This document shows, piece after piece, positions 9,099-19,644 of a stretch of DNA of 64,000 nt (positions within the stretch are counted from its first letter, which is position 1; every line of letters starts with the position of its first letter). Where the stretch lies: positions 1-64,000 of the forward strand of contig JAQSEB010000180.1 in assembly GCA_030063045.1 (NCBI GenBank), given 5' to 3'. This stretch comes from Pratylenchus scribneri. Lineage: Eukaryota > Nematoda > Chromadorea > Rhabditida > Pratylenchidae. The notes under the pieces were generated by a model. The model did not search any database, was not told where the DNA came from, and saw only the letters and a list, made by a program, of their open reading frames with translations. Made by a program: the position numbers and the translations under genes.

Positions 9099-12000
9099 AT
9101 GGCATCAAAGAAAAATCCCACCCCCACTAATCCCAAAACCCGAAAATTGAATCCTCCAACCAATGACGACGACGAACAGCAACAAATTCCACAAATTATT
9201 CCACCAGGCATTTCGGGATGGAATTTTCGCTCAATTGGCGCAAATTTCCCCAATGATGATGAAAATGAACAGCAACAGTCTGGTTCTGGTCCTCCTCCTT
9301 CTCCTAAAGCCAAAAGGCGACGTTTGTATTCTTCCTCCTCATCAACAACGGATTCAGAAGATGGTCAATTCATTGACCCTCCACCATCTACGGATGAGTG
9401 AGTATAGTGTTGACAATTTTTTAAAAAAAATTGACATTTGATAGCATGTTCACCAGCAAGCACTTTAAATTACATTCGGTACGGGCTAGCCGAACGCCCA
9501 AATTTGCCCTCACAGATATTGTGTCCAAATTCACAATGAGTCCAATGATTGAGGAGCCAACCGAGGAATTGTTGGCTGCCATCGATGATCAAATCAAGTT
9601 GGCCATAAATGAGGCTGAAAAGCTCAATAGGCGAAAGGTGGGTTTGCATCTCAAATTTGAATAATCAAATTGGATAGAATAATAATATAATTATGAGCAT
9701 ATTTTCACATTTTTACATTTTTACCCTACTTTTTAGGTCACCAAAATTAGCCTTTTACTCTTCGGCCGTGGCTTGGACGACCCAATCTCACTCCCCGTTC
9801 GTCCAATTGAGCAAAACAGTGCCGAAGTGTTGGTCAACGAATTGGAGCGGCTTGGTCAAAGTGAAGGAGAGGAAGGAATGGACAAAAGAACATTGCTAAT
9901 TTCCTACCCAATTGAGCTGATCATAACATGTGTAACACCTCCAAGTGGTGCAGGCAAATCGGAGCAGCAAATTATTTTTTCCGCATCAAATTTCAATGCA
10001 AATGACCATTTTGGCTACAATGGAAAACAGCAAATTCAAGTTAAATGGACAACAAATGACACCTATTGCCTATTCTACGCACTAATTTTGGCTCGAAGAC
10101 ACCGCGAAGGAAAAATTGTCAAAGATTTGGACCGAAAAGGGGAATCCAAACCTGCCAATTGGATGAGTAAACGTGCATTTGCCAAGTTTAAAGAGGACAA
10201 ACAACGAGTATGGAATGAAGTAGTTGAATTGATGCGCGATGCCAATATTCCATTTCGCCAAAAAGCCTATGGCATTGAGCATTTGGCGGTCATTCAAAAA
10301 TGCTGGGATCAGAAATATGACAACAAATTCCGCATTTTTGCCTTCCAACATGCACCTGAGATCAAAGTAAAACCAATTTGGTCCGACTTAAAAATGCGAC
10401 CATACAATGTCAACATTTTCCTGCGCGATAACCATTGGGAAGCAATCAAAAAAGTGAACCGCTTCTTCCCCTGCATGGGAAGACAATGGTGCACAGAATG
10501 CCAAAGTTCATACAGTCAAGATGTTTATCACAAGATGGATTGCAAAGCGCGATGCTATTACTGTTGCCGTGTCGGCTATGGGCATCCCTGCCCTGATCAA
10601 GGCGACTTTTTCGTTGAGTGTCTCGAATGCAATCGGGAATTTTTCAATGAAGAGTGAGTGAGAGTGATTTTTTTGGGAATTTTTTGAATTATGTAAAATA
10701 GGTGCTATGAAGCCCATAAGGCAGTTGTTTGCAAAAAATGGCGAAGATGTGGGGAATGCCATCGAGTCTACCTGTTCGATTGGCGAAAGCCCCACGAATG
10801 CGGGACCAAATATTGCCAACGATGCCGAGTAAATCATGACAAGCGGGGCTGCTTTATTCAAAAATTGCGCATAAAAAAGCGTGACTATCGAATTTTGGTA
10901 ATTATTTCAGTTGCAATTGAAATTGTGCAAATAAAAAATTTCATTCCACGACAGGTTTATGACTTTGAGTGCCGCCAGAATGAACAATTGGACAAACGAA
11001 CTCGATTGCATGTGGTCAACTATGTCAGTGTTCGGATAACATGTACCAAATGTGAGGATGGTGGTCAACAAAATGTTATTGCAAATCACAATTGCCCCAT
11101 ATGTGGCCCGCAAAAAATGTTTGATTGGAGTGAGGCAGAAGGCGCCGATTGCATCCGGGATTTCAGCGAATGGCTTTTGAGGGCATTTGACAACAAATTT
11201 GACACACTCATATTTGCGCATAATGCCGCCCGTTATGACTCGCATTTTGTGTTCAATTATTTGGCCGCATCTGGGCGAAAACCCGAGCCCAGCATGATTG
11301 GCCTCAAAATCTATGAATTCACAATGAAATTGAGCCGCAAACACAGCAAATTGATATTTCGTGATAGTTATTTGTTAATGGGTGTGCCATTGGCAGAATT
11401 GCCTGCCACATTTGCTTTGGATGTGCAATCGAAACACCACTTTCCCCATTTGTTCAATCGACCGGAGAATTATGCCAAAAAATTGACTCATTTACCCCCG
11501 GAAGCAGATTATTGTCCAGGTAAAAGCACAATAATATTAAAATAAATGAATAATTTATGTGTGATAAAATGTGATAGGTTCAATGAGCGAACAAAAATAC
11601 AAGGAATTTAAACGGTGGTATCAGGCAAATGCCCAAAGCACACCCTTTTTCCTTCCCGATCAATTGCGTGAATATTGCCGCAATGACACAGAAATTTTGC
11701 TCAACGCCATTTTGGCATTTCGAAAAATTTTCATTGCAAATGTGACGAAGGGAGCTGATCCTTTGCCTCTTTCCCCAACTTTGGCCAAACTATGCATGAA
11801 TATCTACACTTCAATGTTCATGGAGAAGGAGCAAATTGCCATTTGCCCTGAGCGGGGCTATGAGCGAAATGAGCGAGCCAGCGTGCTGGCAATCAAATAT
11901 TTGGAATATCGAGCCCATCGAGATGGAGTGTATATTCAACATGCCGGCAATGGATTGGAAAAGCGCTACAAAGGATTCAAGTTGGATGGATGGATACCGG

Positions 12001-14241
12001 CACAAAATAAATGTTTGGAAGTGCTGGGCTGTTATTTTCACGGGTAAATTTAAAATTGTTTGTATTTTGAATGAAATTTTTAAGATGCCTAAAATGTTTT
12101 GCCGCAACTGATGAGCTGGTGGACCGGAAAACGGCCATGGACCTGAATGCGCAAACCTTGAATAGGCTTGCCATTTTGCGACGCCCAGATGTGGATGGCA
12201 GCACAATTGATGTGGAAGAGATTTGGTAAGCAAATTCAAATTTTCATTTGCTAAATTAAATGCACATAGGGAATGTGAAATAATGGCCGAGCTGAAAAAG
12301 GCCGAAAAAAATGCCGCCCAAATGCAAATGGCGACAATGTTGGCAGTGACTGATCCCGATGGAGAAGCACAAGCTGAATTTGAAGAGGCCAAAAGAATGC
12401 ATGATTTTTTCACTGATTTGGGCCGTGAAAAGGGCCCAATCGATCCAGTAGGAATTTCAAAACAAATTGATAATAGATTCTTACATTTATTTAGAGAGAT
12501 GCATTCCATGGTGGACGCACTGGACCTGTGGCTTTGTACGCAAAAGCGGATGATCAGAGAGAAATTTCTGTTTATGACATTATCAGGTGGATTACTCCCC
12601 AATTGATCGACGATTTTCGCATATATTATGTTTTAAAGCTTATACCCATACATCAATTTTTGTACGGAATATCCCATTGGGGTGCCCGAAATTGTTGTTC
12701 CAATAGCAATGCGTGTCAATTGGACTAAACCTGAACAAATTCCCTATAAGGGGCTTCTCAAAGTGCGTGTGATCCCACCGCGGTCATTACAAGTGCCCGT
12801 TTTGCCAATGAAAATTGATAATCAGCTAATTTTTGGCTGCTGCTACAAATGCGCGCGTCAATTCCAAAAGCTAAACACCAGAACTGATGACCAAAGATGC
12901 CGCCATTCCGATAGGGAACGTGCATTCACTCCCACTGTGACACACATTGAGCTGGCGGAAGCGCTGAAAAATGGCTATCGGGTGGATCGATTCATACGGG
13001 CCTGGTAAGTATATTCTTGACATTTTCATTTTTTCAATTGAAAATGCAACAATATGCTTAAGGCATTACAAAAAGTGGTCAAAAAATTTGTTCACTGGCT
13101 ATGTTCGACATTTTTTGGCTCTAAAAGTTCAAGCCAGTGGATGGCCCCCCGAATGCAAAACGGATGAGCAAAAGGCCCAATTTTTGGAAATGTACGCAGC
13201 AATTGGTGTGAAAATTGACCCCTCAAAGGTGGAATACAATCCCGGTCTTCGCTTCATTGCGTCAGTTTTTGCCTAATTATTTTTTGTAAATTTGACATTT
13301 TAAGCAAAATTTGCCTAAACTCATTATGGGTAAGGGGATGTAGAAAGACTAAAAATAATAATAATTTTCCCACTTTGTAAGGGTAAATTCGGGCAAAGAA
13401 ACAATTTGGGCAAAAGCGAAGTCATTCGGGATCCCGGAGAATTTTTCAATTTGTTCTATGATCATCGATGCCAAATCAATCATATAATGCGTGTTTCTCC
13501 GGAAGCCATCCGTGTCCAATCGACGACAAAAAAGGATTTTATCACAGAAAATCGGTCAAGCAATATTGTGATAAGGTAGATATTGCATATAAAAATGATA
13601 TACTGAGGTTTTCAATATAGTTTATGGACAAGAAGTGCAGCGCGTTTGGTCTTGCTCAAATACATGCAACGGGTTTTGCAAACTCCTGGTGCCAAACTTC
13701 TCTACACCGGTATTTTTGTTGGCATTATTTTGATCATTTCACATTATTAGATACCGATTCGATCATCGTCCAACACGCCAAGGGTATTGAGCCAATCAAA
13801 AGCGGCCAAATGTTGGGTGAAATGCAACGGGAATACATCGAATGGCAAATTTTGGAATTTTGCTGCGGTGGACCCAAGCAGTATGGATTTCATTTGCGGA
13901 ATCGAGCCACTGGGGAGGAGAAATTCATTCGTAAAATTCGGGTTAGCAAAATGGAATTTTTGTTTTTGCACAATTGCCCGCACATTTTTCAGGGAATAAC
14001 ACTCGACATGAACAATTGCCGCCAATTGCAATATGCCCATTTTCGCGATATGATTTTGAACTTTGGCAAACACAAAGAAGGAGAAGACGGAATGGAACCA
14101 GCCAAATTTAGTTATCAGCGGATCCTGCCAATGGCAAATTCAAGGATTGTCACTCGCGAAATGATCAAACGCTATTTACCTGTGCTGAAGAAGGGATTGA
14201 TCAACCATGAATTGATGGTTTTACCATTTGGATATCAATGA
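9099..14241 (+). CDS. POLB: Protein-primed family B DNA polymerase, 16 exons, intact
   Basis: Exons: 9099-9397, 9445-9637, 9737-10653, 10702-10897, 10955-11519, 11578-12043, 12085-12225, 12270-12447, 12495-12586, 12639-13004, 13063-13260, 13305-13329, 13382-13575, 13621-13709, 13751-13941, 13993-14241. All phases agree and the sum is 4359 nt (1452 residues). Cys-rich zinc clusters (exons 3-4) precede the exonuclease domain: Exo I DFE (start of exon 5), Exo II HNAARYD (exon 5), Exo III YCRND (exon 6). Polymerase motif A SLYP spans exons 9/10, motif B with LNSLWGKFG spans exons 12/13, motif C DTDS is in exon 15. Every catalytic acid expected is present. It replicates the element from protein-primed ends. 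ATG follows AAATTTAG, a possible trans-splice acceptor. The apparent frame breaks are all introns. Confidence 0.95.
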
Positions 14242-14438
14242 TGATAATTTTTAGTCTTTCCACTTAGTTTTAATTTTGAATAAATTTTTATTTGCATTAT
14301 TGATTTGCCACCATTTTACACATGTGTTTTCTAAAACAGACACACATGAATATATTTTACACAATTACAAATTTGTCATCAGATTTCAATTTTTGATCAT
14401 TTTAGTGTTTCAATCAATCCAGTGGCCGATCAATCAAA

Positions 14439-14892
14439 ATGGGCCAATGTTTCAATCGCGCATATGAGGCGGATAACGACGACGACGACGAAGGGATTCA
14501 GTAAGTCCATTCAATGAATATTCATTCATTCAAGTGAGAATTTTTCAAGAGAAATTCCTGAAATGGGCATAGTTTCTACCAATGAGGAGAAGCATGAATT
14601 TATGCAAATACACCAAATTGTCCGCGAGAGAATATATTTCCTGCTCGATTACATTGCACTTGTGGAAATGTGCATCGATTTTGGCCTTCACATTCCATTT
14701 GATGTGTTCAGGAAAATCATCAATCGTCTTCAACTGATTCATCAAGACTTGGCTACTTTTGGCTTGGAATCAGAACATTGGCTTCGCATGAGATTGAGGA
14801 TGAGAGAGCACCATTTTCGACGCCACTTGGCCCACAAAAGAAGAAATGATGGTGGAATCCAACGCTTGCGATCAATAGAAGAAGTTGATTAA
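14439..14892 (+). CDS. Small helical protein with MGQC N terminus, unknown
   Basis: Exons 14439-14500 and 14550-14892 give about 134 residues. The N terminus MGQC fits an N-myristoylation/palmitoylation signal and is followed by a run of four Asp. The rest is predicted helical and ends in an Arg/His-rich basic stretch (MRLRMREHHFRRHLAHKRR). An upstream CATTTTAG could be a trans-splice site. The start region resembles that of the helicase gene 1.3 kb downstream, suggesting a duplicated leader. Family not recognised; possibly a membrane-anchored accessory protein. Confidence 0.6.
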
Positions 14893-15008
14893 GAATACTG
14901 AAAGATGGATGATTTTTTTATGAGTAAAATATAATAATAAAAAACAAAGGAAATTTTGATAATAAATTTGCTTTTTATATCCTTTTAATAATGTTTTATT
15001 TATCTATT

Positions 15009-15037
15009 GAGTTTACAACTCAAAATTATTTATAAAT
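15009..15037 (+). promoter_or_regulatory. Intergenic element copy 1 (GAGTT-TAC-AACTC hairpin)
   Basis: GAGTTTACAACTC followed by AAAATTATTTATAAAT lies about 30 nt upstream of the 15067 start. The same 28-nt element, with one change, precedes the helicase gene, so it may be a shared promoter or leader element. Confidence 0.45.
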
Positions 15038-15066
15038 ATTTTTAATTCATTTTAAAAATATCTAGA

Positions 15067-15647
15067 ATGGCATCATCATCATCGTCCTCAGCAGAATCAA
15101 AAATTGAAACAATTTGTCAAAAATGCAAAACTGAGCTTGAAGATTTAAAGTGAGTGAATATAATTTTTATCTAAAAAAAAAAATTTTAAGCAATTTTTCG
15201 GCAATTAATAAGAAAATGGCCGCCCTAAATTTGCATTGCAATAATGAGGCAAGCCCTGAAATCTATCGTAAAATTGCCCGAGTTCAAATGGAATTGGTCG
15301 CTTTCAATTTTCAATGCAAACAATACCGTCCAGAAAATGAAAATAAACTTGAGGAAATTCTACGAAAATTGAGGGCAATCATTTCGAGTGAAAAAAGACC
15401 ACGTTTGTATGATGGCGAGAGACCACACCTAGATTTCGGCAATGATGATCAAACGCATCGTTTAGCATTGGCTTTAGTTGATGAGATAATCGAAGCAGAG
15501 GAATGGTGTACAGCCTACCGTTTAAGCTATTGGCAACTTCGCAAAGAACTTCTGGAGGCCTTTAATTTGTTGAAAGACAGCTTGTTGGACTCAGAATTTA
15601 GGGAATATGACCGTTCGCGTCTGTCTAATAAATATTATTATTGGTGA
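15067..15647 (+). CDS. Small helical protein, unknown
   Basis: Exons 15067-15149 and 15191-15647 give about 179 residues, with ATCTAG immediately before the ATG. The N terminus is a Ser run followed by ICQKC, a lone zinc-knuckle-like pair. The remainder is alternating helix with Leu/Glu-rich segments. Size, position and helical character resemble the preceding gene, though I cannot show homology by eye. It lies between polymerase and helicase, so a replication accessory role is plausible but unproven. Confidence 0.6.
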
Positions 15648-15719
15648 TGATTTTTCTCACAATTTTTTGTTGGAATAAATTGTTGTTATTGTTATTATTA
15701 TAATTATTTTAACAATTAA

Positions 15720-15748
15720 GAGTTTACAACTCAAAATTATTTATGAAT
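15720..15748 (+). promoter_or_regulatory. Intergenic element copy 2 (GAGTT-TAC-AACTC hairpin)
   Basis: Same element as at 15009 (AAAATTATTTATGAAT after the hairpin), 55 nt upstream of the helicase start and followed by ATATCATTTTAG, a likely acceptor site. Confidence 0.45.
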
Positions 15749-15802
15749 GTATTTATATCATTTTAGTTTTCATCACAGAATAATCCTGACCAATCAACCA
15801 AA

Positions 15803-17488
15803 ATGATGGGCCAATGCTTGGAACCGGCCAATTTGGCGGAGGAGGCAAAAGAGCCACCAACAATAATGCCCACATTTCCAGCGGAAGTGCAGGAATTGAT
15901 GGCTGATTTGAATGCCGAACAATTGCAAGTTTTTACAATGGTCTTTTCCCATTTGTTGGCTAAAACTGCTCCCGAAAGTGATGGTGGTGAGAAAAAGGCC
16001 CAATTCCTGCTCATGCTGCACGGCGAGGCTGGTTCAGGAAAAACTCATCTCTACAAAAAAATCTGCAAAGCCGCCGAAATTATGGTAATCATTTTTGGCA
16101 ATTTTTTAAAAATGCTGCTAAAAAAAGTTGATTGGCACGATTATATGTGCGTCCACCGGAATCGCTGCCTCAGGAATTCCAAAATGTAAGACCGTTCATT
16201 TCACTTTTGGCCTCCCAATATTTTGTACTCCTAATGCTCTGGGGCAAAAGGATCTTAACAATGTCGTCAAATCTGCAAAATTGATGATTATTGACGAAAT
16301 ATCAATGCTGGATTGCAAGGTCCTAAATTGCGTGGACCAAAAATTGCGTAAATTTTGTGCAAATGATGAGCCGTTTGCTGGCAAAGCCGTCATCATAGGT
16401 GGGGATCGAATGCAGTTGGTCCCGCCTTCCGGAAGCAAAAATAGTGTCTATGCAAATTTGGCCTTGATGGAATTGTTCCAACACCGGGAATTGCGCCAAC
16501 AAATGAGACAAGCAGAGGACCCGCATTTTACTCAATGGCTGCGCAATGTACTAAATTTTTTAAATTCATAAAAATTTTGAAAAAATACAAATATTAGATT
16601 GGCACTGGGCAAATTAAATGGATCAAAATAGAAGGGGAAAATGTTGTGTCCGACCTGAATGAATTGATCAAATTTGTGTATGGCGAGGATTTGCAGGAGA
16701 AAAATGGTGGCCTAATCGTTGCACCCACAAATCGAAGCGTAAACAATGCCAATGAAATTATTCTGGAAAAATTGGAAGGAGTGGAAGAAAGATTTGAGGC
16801 CGAAGATACATTGACAAAAGAATTGGAAGACCCAATGATGGAAGAGGATGAGGATGAGGATTTTTCCAAAATTCCATCAAAAACATTAAAAGTAAAAATG
16901 GGGGAAAATGGTCTTTCAAAGATGAAATTTTTTTACTAGGTGAAAAGTGGTTGCATTGTTATGTTGCTAAAAAATTTGAGCGTCGATCAAGGACTGGCCA
17001 ATGGCACTCGTCTAATTTACCATGCAAATGAACGCAGCAAAGCATTGATTTGCAAGGATGCGCAAGGGAAGGAACATTATATTCCGAGAATCACAATGAA
17101 CCAACGAAACAAGGATGGTAGTGGATTCATCCGACGCCGACAATTCCCTTTGCGATTGGCCTATGCAACCACGATTCATAAGGGTCAATCGCAAACAGTT
17201 GATCGCCTAGGCATTTACATGCCCGAAAAAAGCACCATGTTTGCAGAGGGAATGCCCTATAGCGCATTCAGTCGATTACGTCGATTGGTGGGCCTTCGCA
17301 TTTTTGTGGAAAGTGGCCCAGAGGTTGGTGAGAAAATTAATGAAATGAATAAATTTTGAATAATTGATTGGAAAATTTTACAGCAACAAATTTTGCTTCG
17401 AAACAAATGTAGCCCTTTTGCTTTGGCCACAATCTCGGAGGAGGATGGCGGCAAATGGATTCCTGCTCCCCCATCAAATGATGAATGA
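15803..17488 (+). CDS. PIF1-like superfamily 1 DNA helicase, 5 exons
   Basis: Exons 15803-16084, 16128-16547, 16598-16891, 16940-17323 and 17384-17488, all phase 0, total about 494 residues. The last intron is less sure; without it the frame stops at 17359. A Q-like motif (LNAEQ, near residue 37) precedes Walker A GEAGSGKT (residues 74-81), then ASTGIAA/TVHFTFGLP (motif Ia), IIDEISML (Walker B), GGDRMQLVPP (motif III) and a C-terminal AYATTIHKGQSQT (motif VI region), all as in PIF1/RRM3. The usual KxQG is KGQS here. It unwinds DNA 5'-3' in this family and probably assists element replication. The start MMGQC resembles the 14439 gene. Confidence 0.9.
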
Positions 17489-17611
17489 ATGAATGAATGA
17501 ACCCAAAATGATGATGATGGTCAAAAAGAAAAACACTCTTAACAGTTAGCGAAATTAGAAAATTTACCTCATCATCATCAATGTTGTTAACACGTAGCAT
17601 TTAGACAAAAA

Positions 17612-17617
17612 AATAAA
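17612..17617 (+). terminator. AATAAA polyadenylation signal after helicase
   Basis: AATAAAG lies about 125 nt past the helicase stop, in the 256-bp gap between the convergent helicase and PAZ-gene ends. It is a canonical hexamer in the right place, but AT-rich sequence makes chance occurrences common. Confidence 0.4.
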
Positions 17618-17744
17618 GCATTTTGTTGATCGAAAATTTTTGGTATTGGGCACAAACCCAACTAAATTTATCCAATTTACTAAATAGTTCACAATATTAT
17701 TGAATGAATTGATTATTATTATTATCATATCGTTTTGGTGTGAT

Positions 17745-18443
17745 TTAAAAATTGATTTTGGCAATTTTGATTATAATTGTTCCTTCCAATTGACGTTCCT
17801 CTTCTTCTTCTTCTTCCTCAAAACCATTGCTTCCCTCTTCCTGTTCATCGGCATCATCAGCATTGTCGTCGGTTTGTGTTGTGGCATCGGCAGTGGTGGA
17901 GGACATCATTGTCATCTAAATTTAATGGGAAAATTACAAAAAAATTTTCAAAATATTGTTTACCTTTTCTTCCTCTTCTTCTTCTTGCTCATTTGCCACC
18001 GGTTGGATGATCACATCAATCGCCTCTAATGGGTAGAAAGAGATGTGATCGTTTCCACCTTTTACGGCCAAACATGGGAGGTGAGGAAAGCGGAGTCGAA
18101 GGCGATGACGCAAATAGTAGAATTTTTGTACCGAAGCACCCATTCCACCTTTGAAAGCCATTAGGGAGCATGCCGGTTTGCGGGTGATGAATGCTGCTTG
18201 CAGGGGAAAATTCCTTCCGTCTGGGCGTAGATGATTGGTGCGCAACTCCAGCTGGCCCACATAATCTTGAATGTTGTGACCATTTCTTCGGAAAGCTTGG
18301 GCCAATTTGGATGGATAATCTGGATCTTGTTGACTAATGTTGTTGTATTCGCAAAGGATTTTAATTAATGGGCGTTTCATTGGAGGCGATGATTCCTTCG
18401 AAATTGGCATCGATTGTCCTTCTCCTCCTCGTTGTGCGGGCAT
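17745..18443 (-). CDS. PAZ-domain-only Argonaute-like protein with acidic tail
   Basis: Exons 18443-17964 and 17915-17745 (phase 0) give about 216 residues. Residues 25-148 match an Argonaute PAZ domain from end to end: PLIKILCEYNN (family PVIEFxCEVLD), QLELRTNHL (GLKVxxTH), RKPACSLMAF (RRPASxxTF), and FPHLPCL...FYPLEAIDVI (YPHLPCL...YLPLEVCNIV). MID and PIWI (slicer) domains are absent. A Glu-rich linker and an acidic second exon follow. PAZ holds the 3' end of small RNAs, so a decoy or suppressor of host RNA interference is an attractive inference. The start could be 18443 or the ATG at 18380, which overlaps the upstream stop as ATGA and begins exactly at the PAZ edge. Confidence 0.85.
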
Positions 18444-18775
18444 ATTTCAATTTGGTCGAGTGGCAAATACAAATATTCGTTCCAGCAGGAGCGGATTTCC
18501 TCGAACAATTCCAATGGATTGAGTGAATAGACGGGCGGGTCAATTATAGTGGGCACGCAGATGCAGATGAGAGAATTTAACTGCTCACCGTAGGGTCGCA
18601 CAAAATCGATGATCTCGCACTCTTTTATATGCCGCAAACAGGTTGGAATTGGATGAGCACAGAGATAGGATGGAATTGGGAGTTGGGCGTCAGGATTTGA
18701 GGAAAAGTGCCGAAAAAATTGCTCTTGGGTTAAATGTTGGAGGAAAAAAAGATTGGCACGCATCAAATGAATCAA
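18377..18775 (-). CDS. Upstream partner ORF of the PAZ gene, unknown
   Basis: A 132-residue frame with coding-like composition and a TATAAAAG box 19 nt (31 nt for the second Met, 18763) upstream. It overlaps the PAZ frame by 67 nt in the -1 frame, and its TGA forms an ATGA with an in-frame Met of the PAZ gene. It could be the N-terminal half of an Argonaute-like protein cut off by a frameshift, or a separate cistron. I find no intron that would join the two frames with matching phases. No motif is recognised. Confidence 0.55.
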   Translation of the reverse strand: MIHLMRANLFFLQHLTQEQFFRHFSSNPDAQLPIPSYLCAHPIPTCLRHIKECEIIDFVRPYGEQLNSLICICVPTIIDPPVYSLNPLELFEEIRSCWNEYLYLPLDQIEICPHNEEEKDNRCQFRRNHRLQ

Positions 18776-18793
18776 AATGATCTAAACCTTTGG

Positions 18794-18801
18794 CTTTTAT
18801 A
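18794..18801 (-). promoter_or_regulatory. TATA box of the PAZ unit
   Basis: TATAAAAG on the minus strand, following GGGG. It is related to but not identical with the TATATAAA motif of the other three minus-strand units and sits 31 nt from the second Met of the upstream frame. Confidence 0.5.
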
Positions 18802-18904
18802 CCCCGGCATTAGGCCCTCCCCTCTTTATTAGTGCTTTTGTCTGCAATCTAATTCCATAAATTTTCAACTCATGTCTAACTTTGGCTTTACAATTTATTC
18901 AATA

Positions 18905-19210
18905 GTCAAAAATGACAATTTATCCATTACTCCATTTCTCTAAATCTCGCATATTTTCCTTGTCACTATTCATTTTTTGGAAATTTGCCAAAAAAATAGT
19001 AGTTCTAAGATAATCTGGATAAAATGACATTTTTTGTTAAGGACCAAAAAAATAATCCCCTACTTATTCATTACTTAAAAATGGCAATTTATCCATTACT
19101 CTATTTCTCTAAATCTCTCAAATATTTGTTGTCATTATTCATTTTTTGGAAATTTGCCAAAAAAATATTTGCTGTGGGATAATTTGGATAAAATTAAATT
19201 TTTTTGTTAT
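18905..19210. repeat. Imperfect tandem duplication, 169-bp period
   Basis: About 135 bp (CAATTTATCCATTACTC... to GGATAAAAT) occurs at 18905-19045 and again at 19074-19210, about 85 percent identical by eye. It fills the gap between the PAZ unit promoter and the end of the glycoprotein gene. No coding sequence is seen in it. Confidence 0.75.
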
Positions 19211-19272
19211 CGGCGGCTAAAAAGAGAGGTGCTGTTGGATAAATGCCCCCAGAGAGCTCAAATTGCTGCTGC

Positions 19273-19644
19273 TCATCTTTCGTCGGAATTATTGTTGGTA
19301 GAAGATGATGTGGATTTTTTAAATTTTTTGCGTATACTTTCCACCATGGGTTTCCTATACCACCAAAACAATAAGGCAATTATGCATGCCTTTATTATGG
19401 CCAAATATATAGCAATGCAATTGTGTAATAAATTATTATTATTATTTTCAACATCGGAAATGGTCGCGCTGGAAAGCAAAATTGATGGATTATCCGCTGC
19501 TATTGAGGAAAAGGGAAAAGGGATGAATCCAAATTTTTCGGCCCCAATTTTTGATACAAATATCCCCCGCTCTTGTTCGGATTGTAAATATCTCTTATAG
19601 ATGTTGTCCCCATCAATCCAATATAGCATACCATTCACTACCAT
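19273..19644 (-). CDS. Membrane-anchor part of split glycoprotein
   Basis: A 123-residue frame starting at an ATG that overlaps the upstream stop (ATGGTAG), in the -1 frame. It opens with NGMLYWIDGDNIYKRYL, resembling a beta-propeller blade and continuing the fold of the upstream frame. It has a membrane helix near residues 72-96 (YLAIIKACIIALLFWWY) and a basic Ser/Lys tail. It lacks its own signal peptide, so it most likely is the C-terminal half of one type I glycoprotein disrupted by a one-base frameshift, or is joined to it by recoding. Confidence 0.6.
   Translation of the reverse strand: MVVNGMLYWIDGDNIYKRYLQSEQERGIFVSKIGAEKFGFIPFPFSSIAADNPSILLSSATISDVENNNNNLLHNCIAIYLAIIKACIIALLFWWYRKPMVESIRKKFKKSTSSSTNNNSDER

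Noticed and set aside
10907..11344. Minus-strand 145-residue open frame
   Set aside because: Antisense shadow of the polymerase exonuclease domain.
11811..12602. Minus-strand 263-residue open frame
   Set aside because: Long, but exactly antisense to polymerase exons 6-9 and crossing their introns; no recognisable domain.
9397..13993. Polymerase read as a frameshifted pseudogene
   Set aside because: Every frame change coincides with a GT-AG intron of consistent phase, and catalytic motifs are restored.
14276..14467. 63-residue frame with signal-peptide-like start
   Set aside because: Begins with TTG, not ATG, and is interrupted by the acceptor-like CATTTTAG of the next gene.
19154..19600. 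Plus-strand 148-residue open frame
   Set aside because: Antisense to the membrane-anchor half of the glycoprotein, which has the better features (transmembrane helix, promoter, continuity with the signal-peptide frame).
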